Assembly: GCF_000422625.1 (NCBI RefSeq)
Contig: NZ_AUGK01000006.1
Span: 1 to 55,529, forward strand
Direction: 5' to 3'
Origin: Adlercreutzia mucosicola DSM 19490
GTDB taxonomy: Bacteria > Actinomycetota > Coriobacteriia > Coriobacteriales > Eggerthellaceae
Length of the DNA: 55,529 nt
The notes under the pieces were generated by a model. That model was not told the DNA's origin. It was given only the letters and a program-made list of their open reading frames with translations, and ran no database searches. Shown here piece by piece: positions 39,438 to 48,658 of the stretch. How positions within the stretch are numbered: the first letter of the stretch is position 1; each line of letters opens with the position of its first letter. The translations under genes and the position numbers were made by a program.

Positions 39438-39798
39438 CGGCGTGGCCGACTTCTACCGAGACCGTCCAGACCGCAGGACTCCGTTCGGTGCGGCCATTGC
39501 GCCCAAGAGTGCCGATGATATGGACTTCATCGCGCGGCTCCACTTCTCGCGCGAGTCGAAGCGCGAGAGGGATTTCGACTTCGCTGAGCAGCGCGGGTTC
39601 ACCCTCGCTCAAAAGGTCAAGTGCCACCGCGTCTCCGGGATCGACAGCTCGTGCCGCGCGGTCATCGACGGGGCGCTCTACGGCATCGCCCACATCGACG
39701 ATGACGGCCCATTCATGTTCGTCTACCTCGAAGGCGGCTCTCCATTCCCGCCTGGGGAGGTGAGCGACATTGGAACCGATTTTGCAGGCGATCAGTAA
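39397..39798 (+). CDS. Head closure protein
   Basis: ATG 39397 follows GGGAGGTG. The 133-residue product is beta-rich in its second half (RVSGIDSSCRAVIDGALYGI) in the manner of SPP1 gp16-like head-closure proteins. Basic N-terminus. Assignment is from gene order and size. Confidence 0.7.
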   Translation: MPLKRKRKAQTLSDGVADFYRDRPDRRTPFGAAIAPKSADDMDFIARLHFSRESKRERDFDFAEQRGFTLAQKVKCHRVSGIDSSCRAVIDGALYGIAHIDDDGPFMFVYLEGGSPFPPGEVSDIGTDFAGDQ

Positions 39799-40132
39799 GG
39801 CGCTTGAGGATGCCGACGAGAAGTCGGTTTTCTACGGCGTAGCCACCGGTTTCGACATGAAGAGATCGGATCCGTGGAACTACACCGTGTACTCTCGCGA
39901 CAGCATTGACCCTACCGTGAACAAGACGGGAAAGACGCGCCACTACACCGTGGCCGTCACGCGCGAGAACTACCTGCCCGACGAGGTGCTTGAGCGCGTG
40001 GTGGAAGCACTCGGCTCCATCCCCGGGGTGCGCATCTCTGGCAGCATCGGCTACGAATACGCGGTCAACCCAGGTACGGGAAACCCTGTGGAGCAGGCTA
40101 TCATCACACTCGCAAAGGCAGAGAAGCGATGA
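39770..40132 (+). CDS. Neck or tail-completion protein
   Basis: TTG 39770 follows GGGAGGTGAG. The 120-residue product (PILQAISKALEDADEKSVFY, TRENYLPDEVLERVVEALGS) has a small alpha/beta layout often seen at this position. It overlaps its neighbours. Exact role inferred from order. Confidence 0.65.
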   Translation: MEPILQAISKALEDADEKSVFYGVATGFDMKRSDPWNYTVYSRDSIDPTVNKTGKTRHYTVAVTRENYLPDEVLERVVEALGSIPGVRISGSIGYEYAVNPGTGNPVEQAIITLAKAEKR

Positions 40133-40533
40133 GTGGCTTTATGCTCGACGCTGACTCGGCAAAAGAACTTGAGGAACGCGTCCGCGCCTTCGGCCAGGGC
40201 GCTGAGGATGTCGTCAATGGCGTCCTGCACGCCGAGGCCGGCCCGCTCATCTACGAGCGCATCAACCCGCTCATCCACCCGTCGGGACGCCGGTTCAAGG
40301 GCCACCCTGCGTCTGCGAAGTCCTCCAAGTGGCCCGTTTACAGGACTAACGAGAATCTGGCTGTGACTGTCGGCACAGCGCGTAGATTCTCGTATCTTTA
40401 TTTCCCCAACGACGGGGTCAACACGAAAAGACACGCAGGCGAGCAGCACTTCATGTTCAGGGGCGCGCGGGACGCATCCCGATCCGTCATGGAGCGCTGC
40501 ATCGCTGCGCTTACAAGAGAATTGGATCATTAA
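40129..40533 (+). CDS. HK97 gp10-like tail-completion protein
   Basis: ATG 40129 overlaps the previous stop. The 134-residue product starts with a helical segment (AKELEERVRAFGQGAEDVV) and contains HPSGRRFKGHPASAKSSKWP, a pattern typical of gp10-like proteins. It lies directly before the tail tube gene. Confidence 0.7.
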   Translation: MSGFMLDADSAKELEERVRAFGQGAEDVVNGVLHAEAGPLIYERINPLIHPSGRRFKGHPASAKSSKWPVYRTNENLAVTVGTARRFSYLYFPNDGVNTKRHAGEQHFMFRGARDASRSVMERCIAALTRELDH

Positions 40534-41133
40534 ATGGCAAAAGCAATCCTGGAGACGGTGTTCTCCGAATACGAGGTGTACCGCCTCAACATGATCTTCC
40601 CTGCGCTCGCCGAGTCCGAGCAGCCCGAAGTCGGCACCATCAAGTGCATCGGCACCCTTGAGGAGACGAGCGACGTTCGAAAAGTCGTGAAGAAGTGCCG
40701 TGGCGTCGATGCCAAGGTGGTCACCATCGGCGCGGGCACGGGCACGCTCAAGCTCACGCTCCACATGCCTTGGGCGCTCTACGTCAAGGCGCTCGCCATG
40801 GACGCCGACAAAGATCTCATCGAGGGCGTGGTCGCCTACGGCCGTAAGTCGATTCATCCCGAGTTCGCGATGACCGCCCACGTCAAGGACGAGGATGGCA
40901 TCGAGAAGTACAAGGCATGGCCGCGCTGCGTCGTCACCAACGGCCCGTCGCGAAAGGTCGAGAACGGGGCCGAGGAGGTGGCTGAGATCGATCTTGAGCT
41001 GTCCTTCATGCCAGACGACTACGACAACGGCGTGTACGAGGCGCTTTCGGCGAACCTCAAGGACGATACGGTGAAAACAGGGTGGCTCCAGGGCTTCACC
41101 CCCGACATGGTGCACGCCAAGGAGGTGGAGTAA
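40534..41133 (+). CDS. Major tail (tube) protein
   Basis: The 199-residue product starts at once after the previous stop. Its beta-rich layout (TIKCIGTLEETSDVRKV, GTGTLKLTLHMPWALYV, AEIDLELSFMPDDYDNGVYE) is that of siphophage tail tube proteins that stack as hexameric rings. Position before the G/GT chaperones supports this. Confidence 0.85.
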   Translation: MAKAILETVFSEYEVYRLNMIFPALAESEQPEVGTIKCIGTLEETSDVRKVVKKCRGVDAKVVTIGAGTGTLKLTLHMPWALYVKALAMDADKDLIEGVVAYGRKSIHPEFAMTAHVKDEDGIEKYKAWPRCVVTNGPSRKVENGAEEVAEIDLELSFMPDDYDNGVYEALSANLKDDTVKTGWLQGFTPDMVHAKEVE

Positions 41134-41448
41134 ATGGTAGCTCCCAAGAAGGCCCCCTCTAAGGCCGCGCAGGTTGCGCCCGACGCCGCCGATCAGGTCA
41201 AGACCTCTCCCGACCCCGTGCCTGATGCTGATAGTCAGACCGACCCCGCGCCCGACGCCGGCGACCATACGGCGGCCGCTTCCCCGCATATGGTCGATGT
41301 TATCGTCCTGCACGAGTTCAACGATCTGGCCGAGGGGGCGCGCCGCCATGTCGGAGACCGCATCAGCATCACCGACGAGCGCGCAGCCGAGATTTTGGAC
41401 ACCCATAACCCCGCCCTGATCTGCATCGTCGGTGATGCTCATGAGTAA
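41134..41448 (+). CDS. Small tail-region protein
   Basis: The 104-residue product has a Pro/Ala/Asp-rich disordered first half and a compact second half (VDVIVLHEFNDLAEGARRHV). It overlaps the next start by eight bases. Function unknown; possibly a tail tube accessory or decoration protein. Confidence 0.65.
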   Translation: MVAPKKAPSKAAQVAPDAADQVKTSPDPVPDADSQTDPAPDAGDHTAAASPHMVDVIVLHEFNDLAEGARRHVGDRISITDERAAEILDTHNPALICIVGDAHE

Positions 41449-41821
41449 GAACATGAAGATGCCCGCCCTCAACTCGACCCGCAAGTTCGAGTTGGCAGAC
41501 GGTACGGTCGTGCCGCTCACGCTGAACAACGCCCTGCTCTACCAGATCCGCTCCGAGCGAAAGTCCGACTACGACAAGTTCAACGATGTTCTGTTCAAGG
41601 GCGGTAAGGACTATTTCCAGCTCGTCGATGTCCTCTACGTGGCCTACCTCTGCGGTTTCCTTTCGGAGCACGGAAACCTCGATGAGGCCATGGACGACAT
41701 CGGCTTCATGCTCGCGATGCCTGAAGACCCTATCGTCGTATCCGAAGAGGCCCAGTGGCTCATCTCCCCAAAAAAGATGAGGGATTCCGTGGCCCCCTCG
41801 AAAAGCGGACAGGGCAAATAA
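41441..41821 (+). CDS. Tail assembly chaperone G
   Basis: ATG 41441 overlaps the previous stop. The 126-residue helical product is the short chaperone that helps tail tube polymerise on the tape measure protein. A slippery A-AAA-AAG (41770-41776) near its end allows part of the ribosomes to enter the -1 frame and make a longer G-T fusion. Confidence 0.82.
   Translation: MSKNMKMPALNSTRKFELADGTVVPLTLNNALLYQIRSERKSDYDKFNDVLFKGGKDYFQLVDVLYVAYLCGFLSEHGNLDEAMDDIGFMLAMPEDPIVVSEEAQWLISPKKMRDSVAPSKSGQGK
41770..41776 (+). other. -1 frameshift slippery heptamer
   Basis: A AAA AAG in the zero frame of chaperone G, 45 bases before its stop. It is a canonical X XXY YYZ type site. Confidence 0.8.
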
Positions 41822-42036
41822 GGCGCAAGCTGGGGAAGGGGAGGGCATCTTCCCTTCCCAAGACATCCATTGAGGATATCGAAGACCTGTACACCAGCGT
41901 CGTGATCATATCTGGTGTGTCGGAAGAGCTCTTCTGGCACGCCGACCTGTCGTTCGTGCTCTCCGTCACCGACAACAAGCGCGCCTTCGATGAGTGGATG
42001 GCGGCTGAGCGAGACCTGATGACCGAAAGGAGGTGA
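41770..42036 (+). CDS. T extension of the G-T frameshift chaperone
   Basis: After a -1 shift at the heptamer the frame reads KKDEGFRGPLEKRTGQIRR and ends at TGA 42036, just before the tape measure gene. The extension adds about 89 residues. The arrangement is the classic gpG/gpGT of long-tailed phages. The heptamer is in the exact codon phase needed (CCA AAA AAG). Confidence 0.82.
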   Translation, partial: KKDEGFRGPLEKRTGQIRRKLGKGRASSLPKTSIEDIEDLYTSVVIISGVSEELFWHADLSFVLSVTDNKRAFDEWMAAERDLMTERR

Positions 42037-42041
42037 CACCC

Positions 42042-45000
42042 ATGGCCAAGAAAGACGAGGCCAAAATCAAGTTTAGCGCTGACACCAAGGAGTTCAGCGA
42101 CGCCATCAAGCAAGCAGGCGACACCATGACCCGTCTTCGCGGCGAGTTGAAGCTGGCCGATGCCCAGATGGCGAATACGGGCCAGAGCGTCGAGGGCCTG
42201 GCCAAGAAGCACGAGCTGTTGGCCGAGCACGACGAGGCCCTGTCGCGCAAGATCGAAGCCCTGAACGGCAAGATGGAGAAGGCCCGCGAGGTGTGGGGCG
42301 ACAACTCCCAGGAAGTGCAGCGCTACACCAACATGATCACGAGCGCCCAGGCCGCCCAGGAGCGGGTTCGCGGCCAGATCGAGTCGGTGAGCGCCGCCCT
42401 CGAATCCCAGCGCGAGGCCGAGGCCCGCGCGGAGAGTGCGCTTGGCAAGCTGGGCGCGGCCATCGAGGCCCAGCAGGCCGAGGTGTCGCGCCTTGCCGAT
42501 GAGTACAAAAACGCCGTCATCCAGTACGGCCGCACATCCGACGAGGCCAAGTCGCTTGAGACAGCCCTGCGCAACGCGAACGACTCTTTGGATAAGAGCA
42601 AGAGATCGATGGCCGAGGCCGAGGACGCCGCCAGAGGTTGCGCCGGCGCGTTCGACGATATGGGTGGGGCTGCCCTCGACGGGAAGAACTCCCTGGAAGA
42701 GCTGGCGGCTGGCACCATGCTCGCCGATTTCGGCGAGGCGGCCATCGACTCGGCGACAGAGGCCGTGAAGCGCCTCGTTGCGGAGTCGGACGTTGCGGCC
42801 GCCAAGATCAAGACATCGTTCGGCGGCTATGCCGCCGATCAGTTCGGGGAGCTTGAAGAGGCTCTTCACCGCATCTACGCCGGCAACTACGGCGATAGCT
42901 TCGAGGATATCGCCGATGCCGGCCGCGAGATCGTCAACGTCCTCGGGAACGATCTGAGCACCGAGTCGTTCGAGGAGCTTACCGTCCAGGCGATCATTCT
43001 CCGAGACGCGTTCGATGTCGATGTGAACGAGTCTATTAAGGCCGCCAACCAACTCATGAACCAGTTCGGGCTGGACGGGAAGCGGGCCTACGATATGCTC
43101 GCCGCCGGCTGCCAGGAGGGACTGAACGCCAACGGCGAGTGGTTCGACGCTGTGTCCGAGTACTCGGTCTACTACCAGCAGCTCGGGCTATCCGTTGACG
43201 ATATGTTCAACACCATGGCCGCCGGCTCCCAGGTATTTCTGAACGGTACCGACAAGGCGGGCGATGCCATCAAGGAGTTCTCGATTCGCTCCGTTGATAT
43301 GAGCAAGTCCACCGCCGAGGCCTACGCGAACATCGGCCTGTGCGCCGATGAGATGCAGTCCAGGATCTCCGAAGGCGGTGAGACGGCCCGTCAGGCGACT
43401 ATCGAGACTATCGAGGCTCTGCTTGCTGAGGAAAGCCAGCTTCTGCAGAACGCCGACGGCGTGGCTCTGTTCGGCACGATGTGGGAGGACATGGGCCGCG
43501 ACGGTATGCAGGCCATGTTGGGTCTTCTCGGTGCGGCCACCGACACCGCAGGCACCATGGAGGAGATCGACTCGATCCGCTACGACAACGTGTCAGATCA
43601 GGCAGAGGGTCTCAAGCGCCGCTTCGAGGACGAGATGTTCATGCCGCTCGTCGAGAAGATACAGCCCGCACTGTCGTGGTTCTTCGCGTTCGCGAACGAC
43701 AACTTCGAGTGGCTCGCGCCGGTTGTCGTCGGCGTCGCCGTGGCGTTCGGGATTCTCGGCACCGCCATGGCCATATCGGGCACCATCCAGGCGGTGACCG
43801 GTGCCATGGCGTCGCTCAACATAGTCATGAGCGCGAACCCCGTTGTCATCGTCGTTGCCGCCATCGCCGGTCTTGTCGCAGCATTCGTGCTGCTCTGGAA
43901 CAACTGCGAGTGGTTCCGAAATTTCTGGATCGGCCTGTGGGACGGCATCTGCCAGGGGGCATCTGCCGCTGCGGAGTGGTTCATGGCGAACGTCGTGGCA
44001 CCTATCTGCGGATTCTTCGGCATGATCGGCGAGGCTGGTGCCTCCGCGTGGGGGTTCGTGAGCGAAAAGGCCCAGATCGCATGGGATACAGTCTGCAATA
44101 TCTTTCAGGTCGGCGTCATGCTCGTCCAGGAAATCCTCGGCCTTGCCGTCGATATACTCCTCGTTCCGTGGAACTTCATCTGGGAGAACTTCGGCGGCGT
44201 CATCACGATGGCTTGGGACTTCATCACGTCTGTCGTCGGTGCCGGGATCGATGCCTGCTTCGCGTGGATCGACGAGAAGCTATCCCTCCTCAGGGCGGTG
44301 TGGGACATCGCCTGGGGCGCGGTGTCGTCCAAGGCGTCCGAGGTGTGGTCAGTTATTACGTCTGTCGTCTCCGCTGGCATCGACTCGTGCGCGGCCTGGA
44401 TCGATGAGCGAATCCGCTTCATCCAGGACGTGTGGAGCATCGTCTGGGGCGCTGTGTCATCGAAGGCGAGCGAGATCTGGGGCGGTATCCAGTCTATTGT
44501 CTCTGCTGGCGTATCCTTCATCGACGAGCAATTCCAGAGGGCTAAGGGTGCGGCCGAGATCGTCTGGGGTGCCATCAGGCACGCCATCATCGATCCTGTC
44601 CAAGGCGCGTTCGATGCTGTGCGCGGCATTGTTGACAAGATCAAGAACGTGTTCAACTTCAACTGGAAGCTACCCGATCTGAAGCTGCCTCATATCGAGA
44701 TCACAGGCGGCTTTTCGATAAGCCCGCCCTCGGTTCCCAACTTCGAACTTAAGTGGTACGCGAAGGGCGCTGTGTTCAGCCGTCCGACCGTGCTTCAGGG
44801 CCTCGATGGTAAATACCGTGGCGTTGGCGAAGCTGGCCCCGAGGCCATCGCTCCCATCCGTGTTCTGCAGAATTACGTGTCCGATGCTGTTATCGCGTCG
44901 AAGCACGGCGATGCTGACCGCATCTGCTCTGCCATCGATAGGCTTGCGGATCGGGTCACGGTTCTTGAAATCGATGGAAACAAGATCGCCGAGGCGACTG

Positions 45001-45065
45001 CGGAGCCGAACGACCGCGTGCAGGGCGGCCGTCAGGAACTGAGCGAAAGGGGGTTGGCGCTGTGA
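42042..45065 (+). CDS. Tape measure protein
   Basis: ATG 42042 follows AAAGGAGGTGA. The 1,007-residue product is the longest in the phage. Residues 1-250 are coiled coil, followed by a TP901-type core (VDVNESIKAANQLMNQFGLD, AKAYANIG-like repeats). Two hydrophobic segments lie near residues 555-625. About three copies of a 40-residue Trp-rich repeat (WGAVSSKASEVW) lie near 727-846. It sets tail length, so a tail of about 150 nm would be expected at 0.15 nm per residue. Confidence 0.92.
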   Translation: MAKKDEAKIKFSADTKEFSDAIKQAGDTMTRLRGELKLADAQMANTGQSVEGLAKKHELLAEHDEALSRKIEALNGKMEKAREVWGDNSQEVQRYTNMITSAQAAQERVRGQIESVSAALESQREAEARAESALGKLGAAIEAQQAEVSRLADEYKNAVIQYGRTSDEAKSLETALRNANDSLDKSKRSMAEAEDAARGCAGAFDDMGGAALDGKNSLEELAAGTMLADFGEAAIDSATEAVKRLVAESDVAAAKIKTSFGGYAADQFGELEEALHRIYAGNYGDSFEDIADAGREIVNVLGNDLSTESFEELTVQAIILRDAFDVDVNESIKAANQLMNQFGLDGKRAYDMLAAGCQEGLNANGEWFDAVSEYSVYYQQLGLSVDDMFNTMAAGSQVFLNGTDKAGDAIKEFSIRSVDMSKSTAEAYANIGLCADEMQSRISEGGETARQATIETIEALLAEESQLLQNADGVALFGTMWEDMGRDGMQAMLGLLGAATDTAGTMEEIDSIRYDNVSDQAEGLKRRFEDEMFMPLVEKIQPALSWFFAFANDNFEWLAPVVVGVAVAFGILGTAMAISGTIQAVTGAMASLNIVMSANPVVIVVAAIAGLVAAFVLLWNNCEWFRNFWIGLWDGICQGASAAAEWFMANVVAPICGFFGMIGEAGASAWGFVSEKAQIAWDTVCNIFQVGVMLVQEILGLAVDILLVPWNFIWENFGGVITMAWDFITSVVGAGIDACFAWIDEKLSLLRAVWDIAWGAVSSKASEVWSVITSVVSAGIDSCAAWIDERIRFIQDVWSIVWGAVSSKASEIWGGIQSIVSAGVSFIDEQFQRAKGAAEIVWGAIRHAIIDPVQGAFDAVRGIVDKIKNVFNFNWKLPDLKLPHIEITGGFSISPPSVPNFELKWYAKGAVFSRPTVLQGLDGKYRGVGEAGPEAIAPIRVLQNYVSDAVIASKHGDADRICSAIDRLADRVTVLEIDGNKIAEATAEPNDRVQGGRQELSERGLAL

Positions 45066-45703
45066 TGTGCGAAGGATTCTCCGTGAGGGGCCGTCACCTG
45101 TGCGAGGACATGGGGCTGTGTCTGGCCAGCCGCTCGCTTTCGGCTCCGGCACAGAAGACCGCCCGGGTGTCGATCCCTTTCTCGCACGGAACGCTCGACT
45201 TCTCGTCGATCAATGGTGAGGTTTACTATGAAGATCGCGATCTGTCGTACAGCTTCGACATGATCGCCGGCAGCCCGCGCGAGCTTGAGTCGATGGTATC
45301 CGATGTTACGGCGTGGCTCGCGCCGGTGTGCGGTGACGAGCTGCGCGATGATGATGTGCCAGGTTATCACTGGATCGTGTCTGCACCGTCCATAAGCGTA
45401 TCGCGCGACGAGTCGGGCCTTGCTGCCACCGTCGAGGTGGCGTTTTCTGCCTACCCCTTCGCGATGGCCGATGACGAGTCGAGGGCATCGATCTCCGTTG
45501 GTGTGAACCCCCTCGTCAACAAGGGAGGCATGAGGGCGCGGCTGTCTGTCGTGCCCGACGGCACCGTGACCATCACCATAGGAACACTGCGACAGACATT
45601 CAACGGGCCGACCGCGACGAACCTCTACCTTTCACCGGGAACGAACGAGGTGGAGGTCTCTGGCGGGTCGGCCCTCGTCTCATGGAGGGAGGGAATCCTT
45701 TAG
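45062..45703 (+). CDS. Distal tail protein (Dit-like)
   Basis: GTG 45062 overlaps the tape measure stop and follows AAAGGGGG; ATG 45065 is an alternative. The 213-residue product has the Dit layout: an N-terminal belt domain (HGTLDFSSINGEVYYEDRDL) and a C-terminal galectin-like part (GVNPLVNKGGMRARLSVVPD). Dit forms the hub that joins the tail tip to the baseplate. Confidence 0.8.
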   Translation: MMCEGFSVRGRHLCEDMGLCLASRSLSAPAQKTARVSIPFSHGTLDFSSINGEVYYEDRDLSYSFDMIAGSPRELESMVSDVTAWLAPVCGDELRDDDVPGYHWIVSAPSISVSRDESGLAATVEVAFSAYPFAMADDESRASISVGVNPLVNKGGMRARLSVVPDGTVTITIGTLRQTFNGPTATNLYLSPGTNEVEVSGGSALVSWREGIL

Positions 45704-48091
45704 GTGGACATCGTAACCGTCTACAACCGTGGCGCTCCCACGATCATATCCGACCAGTTCTCGAAGATTGCATCGGCCAAGATCGCCCGCGAGAAGAACT
45801 GCTTCGATTCGCTGTCGTTCACGATCTACCACGACAATCCTGGCTACGACATCCTGGTTCCGTTCTCCACCACCGTCGAGGTGGTTAACGCCGAGACTGG
45901 GGCGGTCGAGTTCGAGGGGCGCGTCGTGTCGCCAGTGCCGTCCGTTGATGACTCCGGCAAGGTGGGCAAGGCTGTCGTGTGCGAGGGCGTGGCTGGGTAC
46001 CTCTGCGATTCGAGGCAGCCCTACACCGAGGAGCGGCTGTGGGAGGGTGATACCCAGCGCACCGGCCTCCAAGAGTACATCGATTACCTGCTCGGCAACC
46101 ACAATGCCAAGGTGAGCGCCGAGAAGCGCGTATACCGAGGCATTGTCGATGTCGTTACATGGAAAACGACCGACAACGTAACCAAGGGCACGAACTTCGA
46201 GACCACCTGGGATTGCATCAAATCCAAGATCATCGCCGTCTTCGGCGGCGAGATGCGCGTTCGGCGCGGCGATGACGGGCGGCTCTATCTCGACTACCGC
46301 CAGAAGATCGGCTCGGTTCGCTCCACCCAGATCAGGATCGGCCGCAATATGGGGCGTGGAACTCGCAAGGTGAACCTCGACGGGCTTATCACCCGACTCT
46401 ACCCGCGCGGCGCGAAGCTCAAGGCGACCGAGACCGACGAGCATGGCAACAAGCGCGAGGTGGAGACCGAGGAGCGGCTGTCCATCGCCTCGGCGAACGC
46501 CGGTGTGCCCTACATCGACGATCCCGACGGTATCCGCGAGTACGGCGTCATCGAGGGCGTCATGTACTGGGACGACGTTACCGATGCTCTGAATCTCAAG
46601 ACCAAGGCAGAGAACTGGTTCGAGGACAACAAGCGCCTTCCCGTCTCCACTACGCTTACAGCCTACGATCTGTCACTGATCGGCCTCGATTACGATTCGT
46701 TCGCGCTGCTCGACTGGTACCCGTGCTACAACCCCTACCTCGGCCTCGATGAGACCTTGGAGATCGTCAAGCAGACAATCGATCTCACCGAGCGCCATAA
46801 ATCGACCATCAGCTTGGGGGAGACGACAACCCTCCAAACTGTCAAGATATCAACACTCGCCGGCCTCGCCGGCGAGGTCGAAGTCATCAAGTCTCAGAGC
46901 AAGTCCACCATAGTGAACCTCAAGAACACCGTGGTGTACACCATGGCAGCCCTTGAGGTCGCCGAAGATCGCATCGTGTCAACGGTGGGGGAGCAGATCG
47001 TGGAGACGGCGGAGCGCATCGACGGAGACATATCCGTGATACGGTCGTCAGTGTCCACCCTTGAGCAGACTGCCGAGTCGATCAGGGCCAGCGTGACCCA
47101 GCTCGACGAGGAGCAGAAGATCATGCAGGCAGAACTCGACATCATGCCCGGTCAGATCATCTCCACGGTCACAACCGCCTACGAGGGCTACGTTGACGGC
47201 GAGATAAAGATCGTGAACACGGCCATCAGCGAGGTGCGGCAGACTGCCGCTGGCATCGAGTCAACCGTGAAGAGCATCCAGGCGAACTACGCCAACTGCA
47301 CCACCGCCGGCGGCACCGCCGCCAAGGTCGTGACCGCCCCCGACTTCACGCTCTACAAGGGGGCCACCATCTCGGTGAAGTTCACCTACGCAAATACCGT
47401 CGCAAACCCGACGCTCAACGTGAACGGCACTGGCGCGAAGTACATCATGGTTGGCAACTCCTACATGAGCACCGAGCTCTCGTGGAAGGCCCAGGACGTG
47501 CTCTCGTTCGTCTACGACGGCACCTATTGGCGCATGACCGACTGTGGGTCGCGATCCTCGATCAAGCAGCTGTCCGACAGCATCACGCTCAAGGTCAGCA
47601 AGGGCGACGTGTCGTCGCAGCTTTCTGTGGAGAGCGGGGCCATCACCATCCAGTCGAACCGGTTCTCGTGGAACTCAACGTATTCGAGTATGAGCAAGAC
47701 GGGCGTTCTTCGCGCCCAGTCGGCCGTGCTGTCGGGCACTTTCGAGTGCGGTTCGGTGTCGAACCTCCTCAAAATGCAGAACGGATCTATCCTCGGTTAC
47801 GAGAACGGTGCGAACCTCGGCAAGGTTGACTTCTCCGCCCACATGGTCGATGTCGATACTGGGGTCAGGTCTGCCGGATTGCAGATCACAGGCAAGCAGT
47901 GCATCAGAATCACTACGCCGCTCATGTCCGTCGCGGCATCGTCCAGCGAATCGACCACTACCATCCACTGCCTCACTGGCACGCGAAAGGTGATCGTCGA
48001 TATGTGGGACAACGGAGGCAGTATCGGATGGTCATACGGCAATGCTCGGTTCATCAACGGGTTGTGCGTCTCGTTTCCGCAGAGCGACTAG
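45704..48091 (+). CDS. Tail-associated protein (Tal/gp18-like)
   Basis: GTG 45704 directly follows the Dit stop. The 795-residue product has an N-terminal gp27-like hub (residues 1-400; SVDDSGKVGKAVVCEGVAGY, TWDCIKSKIIAVFGGEMRVR). A long coiled coil (about 400-530; GEQIVETAERIDGDISVI) and a beta-rich C-terminal region follow. No peptidase or lysozyme active site is evident. It forms the tail tip below Dit and carries or contacts the fibre. Confidence 0.85.
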   Translation: MDIVTVYNRGAPTIISDQFSKIASAKIAREKNCFDSLSFTIYHDNPGYDILVPFSTTVEVVNAETGAVEFEGRVVSPVPSVDDSGKVGKAVVCEGVAGYLCDSRQPYTEERLWEGDTQRTGLQEYIDYLLGNHNAKVSAEKRVYRGIVDVVTWKTTDNVTKGTNFETTWDCIKSKIIAVFGGEMRVRRGDDGRLYLDYRQKIGSVRSTQIRIGRNMGRGTRKVNLDGLITRLYPRGAKLKATETDEHGNKREVETEERLSIASANAGVPYIDDPDGIREYGVIEGVMYWDDVTDALNLKTKAENWFEDNKRLPVSTTLTAYDLSLIGLDYDSFALLDWYPCYNPYLGLDETLEIVKQTIDLTERHKSTISLGETTTLQTVKISTLAGLAGEVEVIKSQSKSTIVNLKNTVVYTMAALEVAEDRIVSTVGEQIVETAERIDGDISVIRSSVSTLEQTAESIRASVTQLDEEQKIMQAELDIMPGQIISTVTTAYEGYVDGEIKIVNTAISEVRQTAAGIESTVKSIQANYANCTTAGGTAAKVVTAPDFTLYKGATISVKFTYANTVANPTLNVNGTGAKYIMVGNSYMSTELSWKAQDVLSFVYDGTYWRMTDCGSRSSIKQLSDSITLKVSKGDVSSQLSVESGAITIQSNRFSWNSTYSSMSKTGVLRAQSAVLSGTFECGSVSNLLKMQNGSILGYENGANLGKVDFSAHMVDVDTGVRSAGLQITGKQCIRITTPLMSVAASSSESTTTIHCLTGTRKVIVDMWDNGGSIGWSYGNARFINGLCVSFPQSD

Positions 48092-48104
48092 AGAAAGGGT
48101 GAGA

Positions 48105-48407
48105 ATGGAGGATACATACTATTTTGCGATGTTCGATGGCTGGCGCGAGATCATCGACAAGCCGTCGAAGATCGCATTGTACGAGGAGCGATGCGCCATC
48201 GCCCGCGCGACGGGCGACGGGTGCGAGATCGTGTACACACCTGGCGATGGGTGGCTTATCGACAGGCCGACCGACGAGGAGCTGTGCGGCATTGAGGTCT
48301 TCTCGATGCCCATCGCCGATGTAAAAACAATGAAGGAGATCGTCTCGCTGTCGCTTGTAGACCCCGATGCCGCCCGCGCGGCCATCGCGGCCATGGAAGG
48401 AGAGTAG
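48105..48407 (+). CDS. Small tail-region protein
   Basis: ATG 48105 follows GAAAGGGTG. The 100-residue acidic product (DTYYFAMFDGWREIIDKPSK, ITYTPGDGWLID-like middle) has no recognised domain. It lies between Tal and the fibre and may be a baseplate or fibre-assembly factor. Confidence 0.6.
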   Translation: MEDTYYFAMFDGWREIIDKPSKIALYEERCAIARATGDGCEIVYTPGDGWLIDRPTDEELCGIEVFSMPIADVKTMKEIVSLSLVDPDAARAAIAAMEGE

Positions 48408-48409
48408 CT

Positions 48410-48658
48410 TTGGCAAACGCAATCGATCTGGAGGCGGCCGCCTTCGACATCTACGAGTACGCAATCGGCAGGTTCGCCGATCTGGGCATCGACGCGGCCA
48501 TGGTCCATCTCGTCATGGCCTCGGTCATGGTGCGCATCGACGGGTTCGCGCTCGCCAATTTCGCCGCCCAGGCGCGCGAGAACGAGCGCGCGGCCATCGC
48601 GGCGCGCAGGGCTGCCGAGGAACTGGCGCAGGCGGGCGGTGATGCTGATGCGGCATGA
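48410..48658 (+). CDS. Small helical tail-region protein
   Basis: TTG 48410 follows AAGGAGAG. The 82-residue product is Ala-rich and helical. It overlaps the fibre gene start by about ten bases. Unknown function. Confidence 0.55.
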   Translation: MANAIDLEAAAFDIYEYAIGRFADLGIDAAMVHLVMASVMVRIDGFALANFAAQARENERAAIAARRAAEELAQAGGDADAA

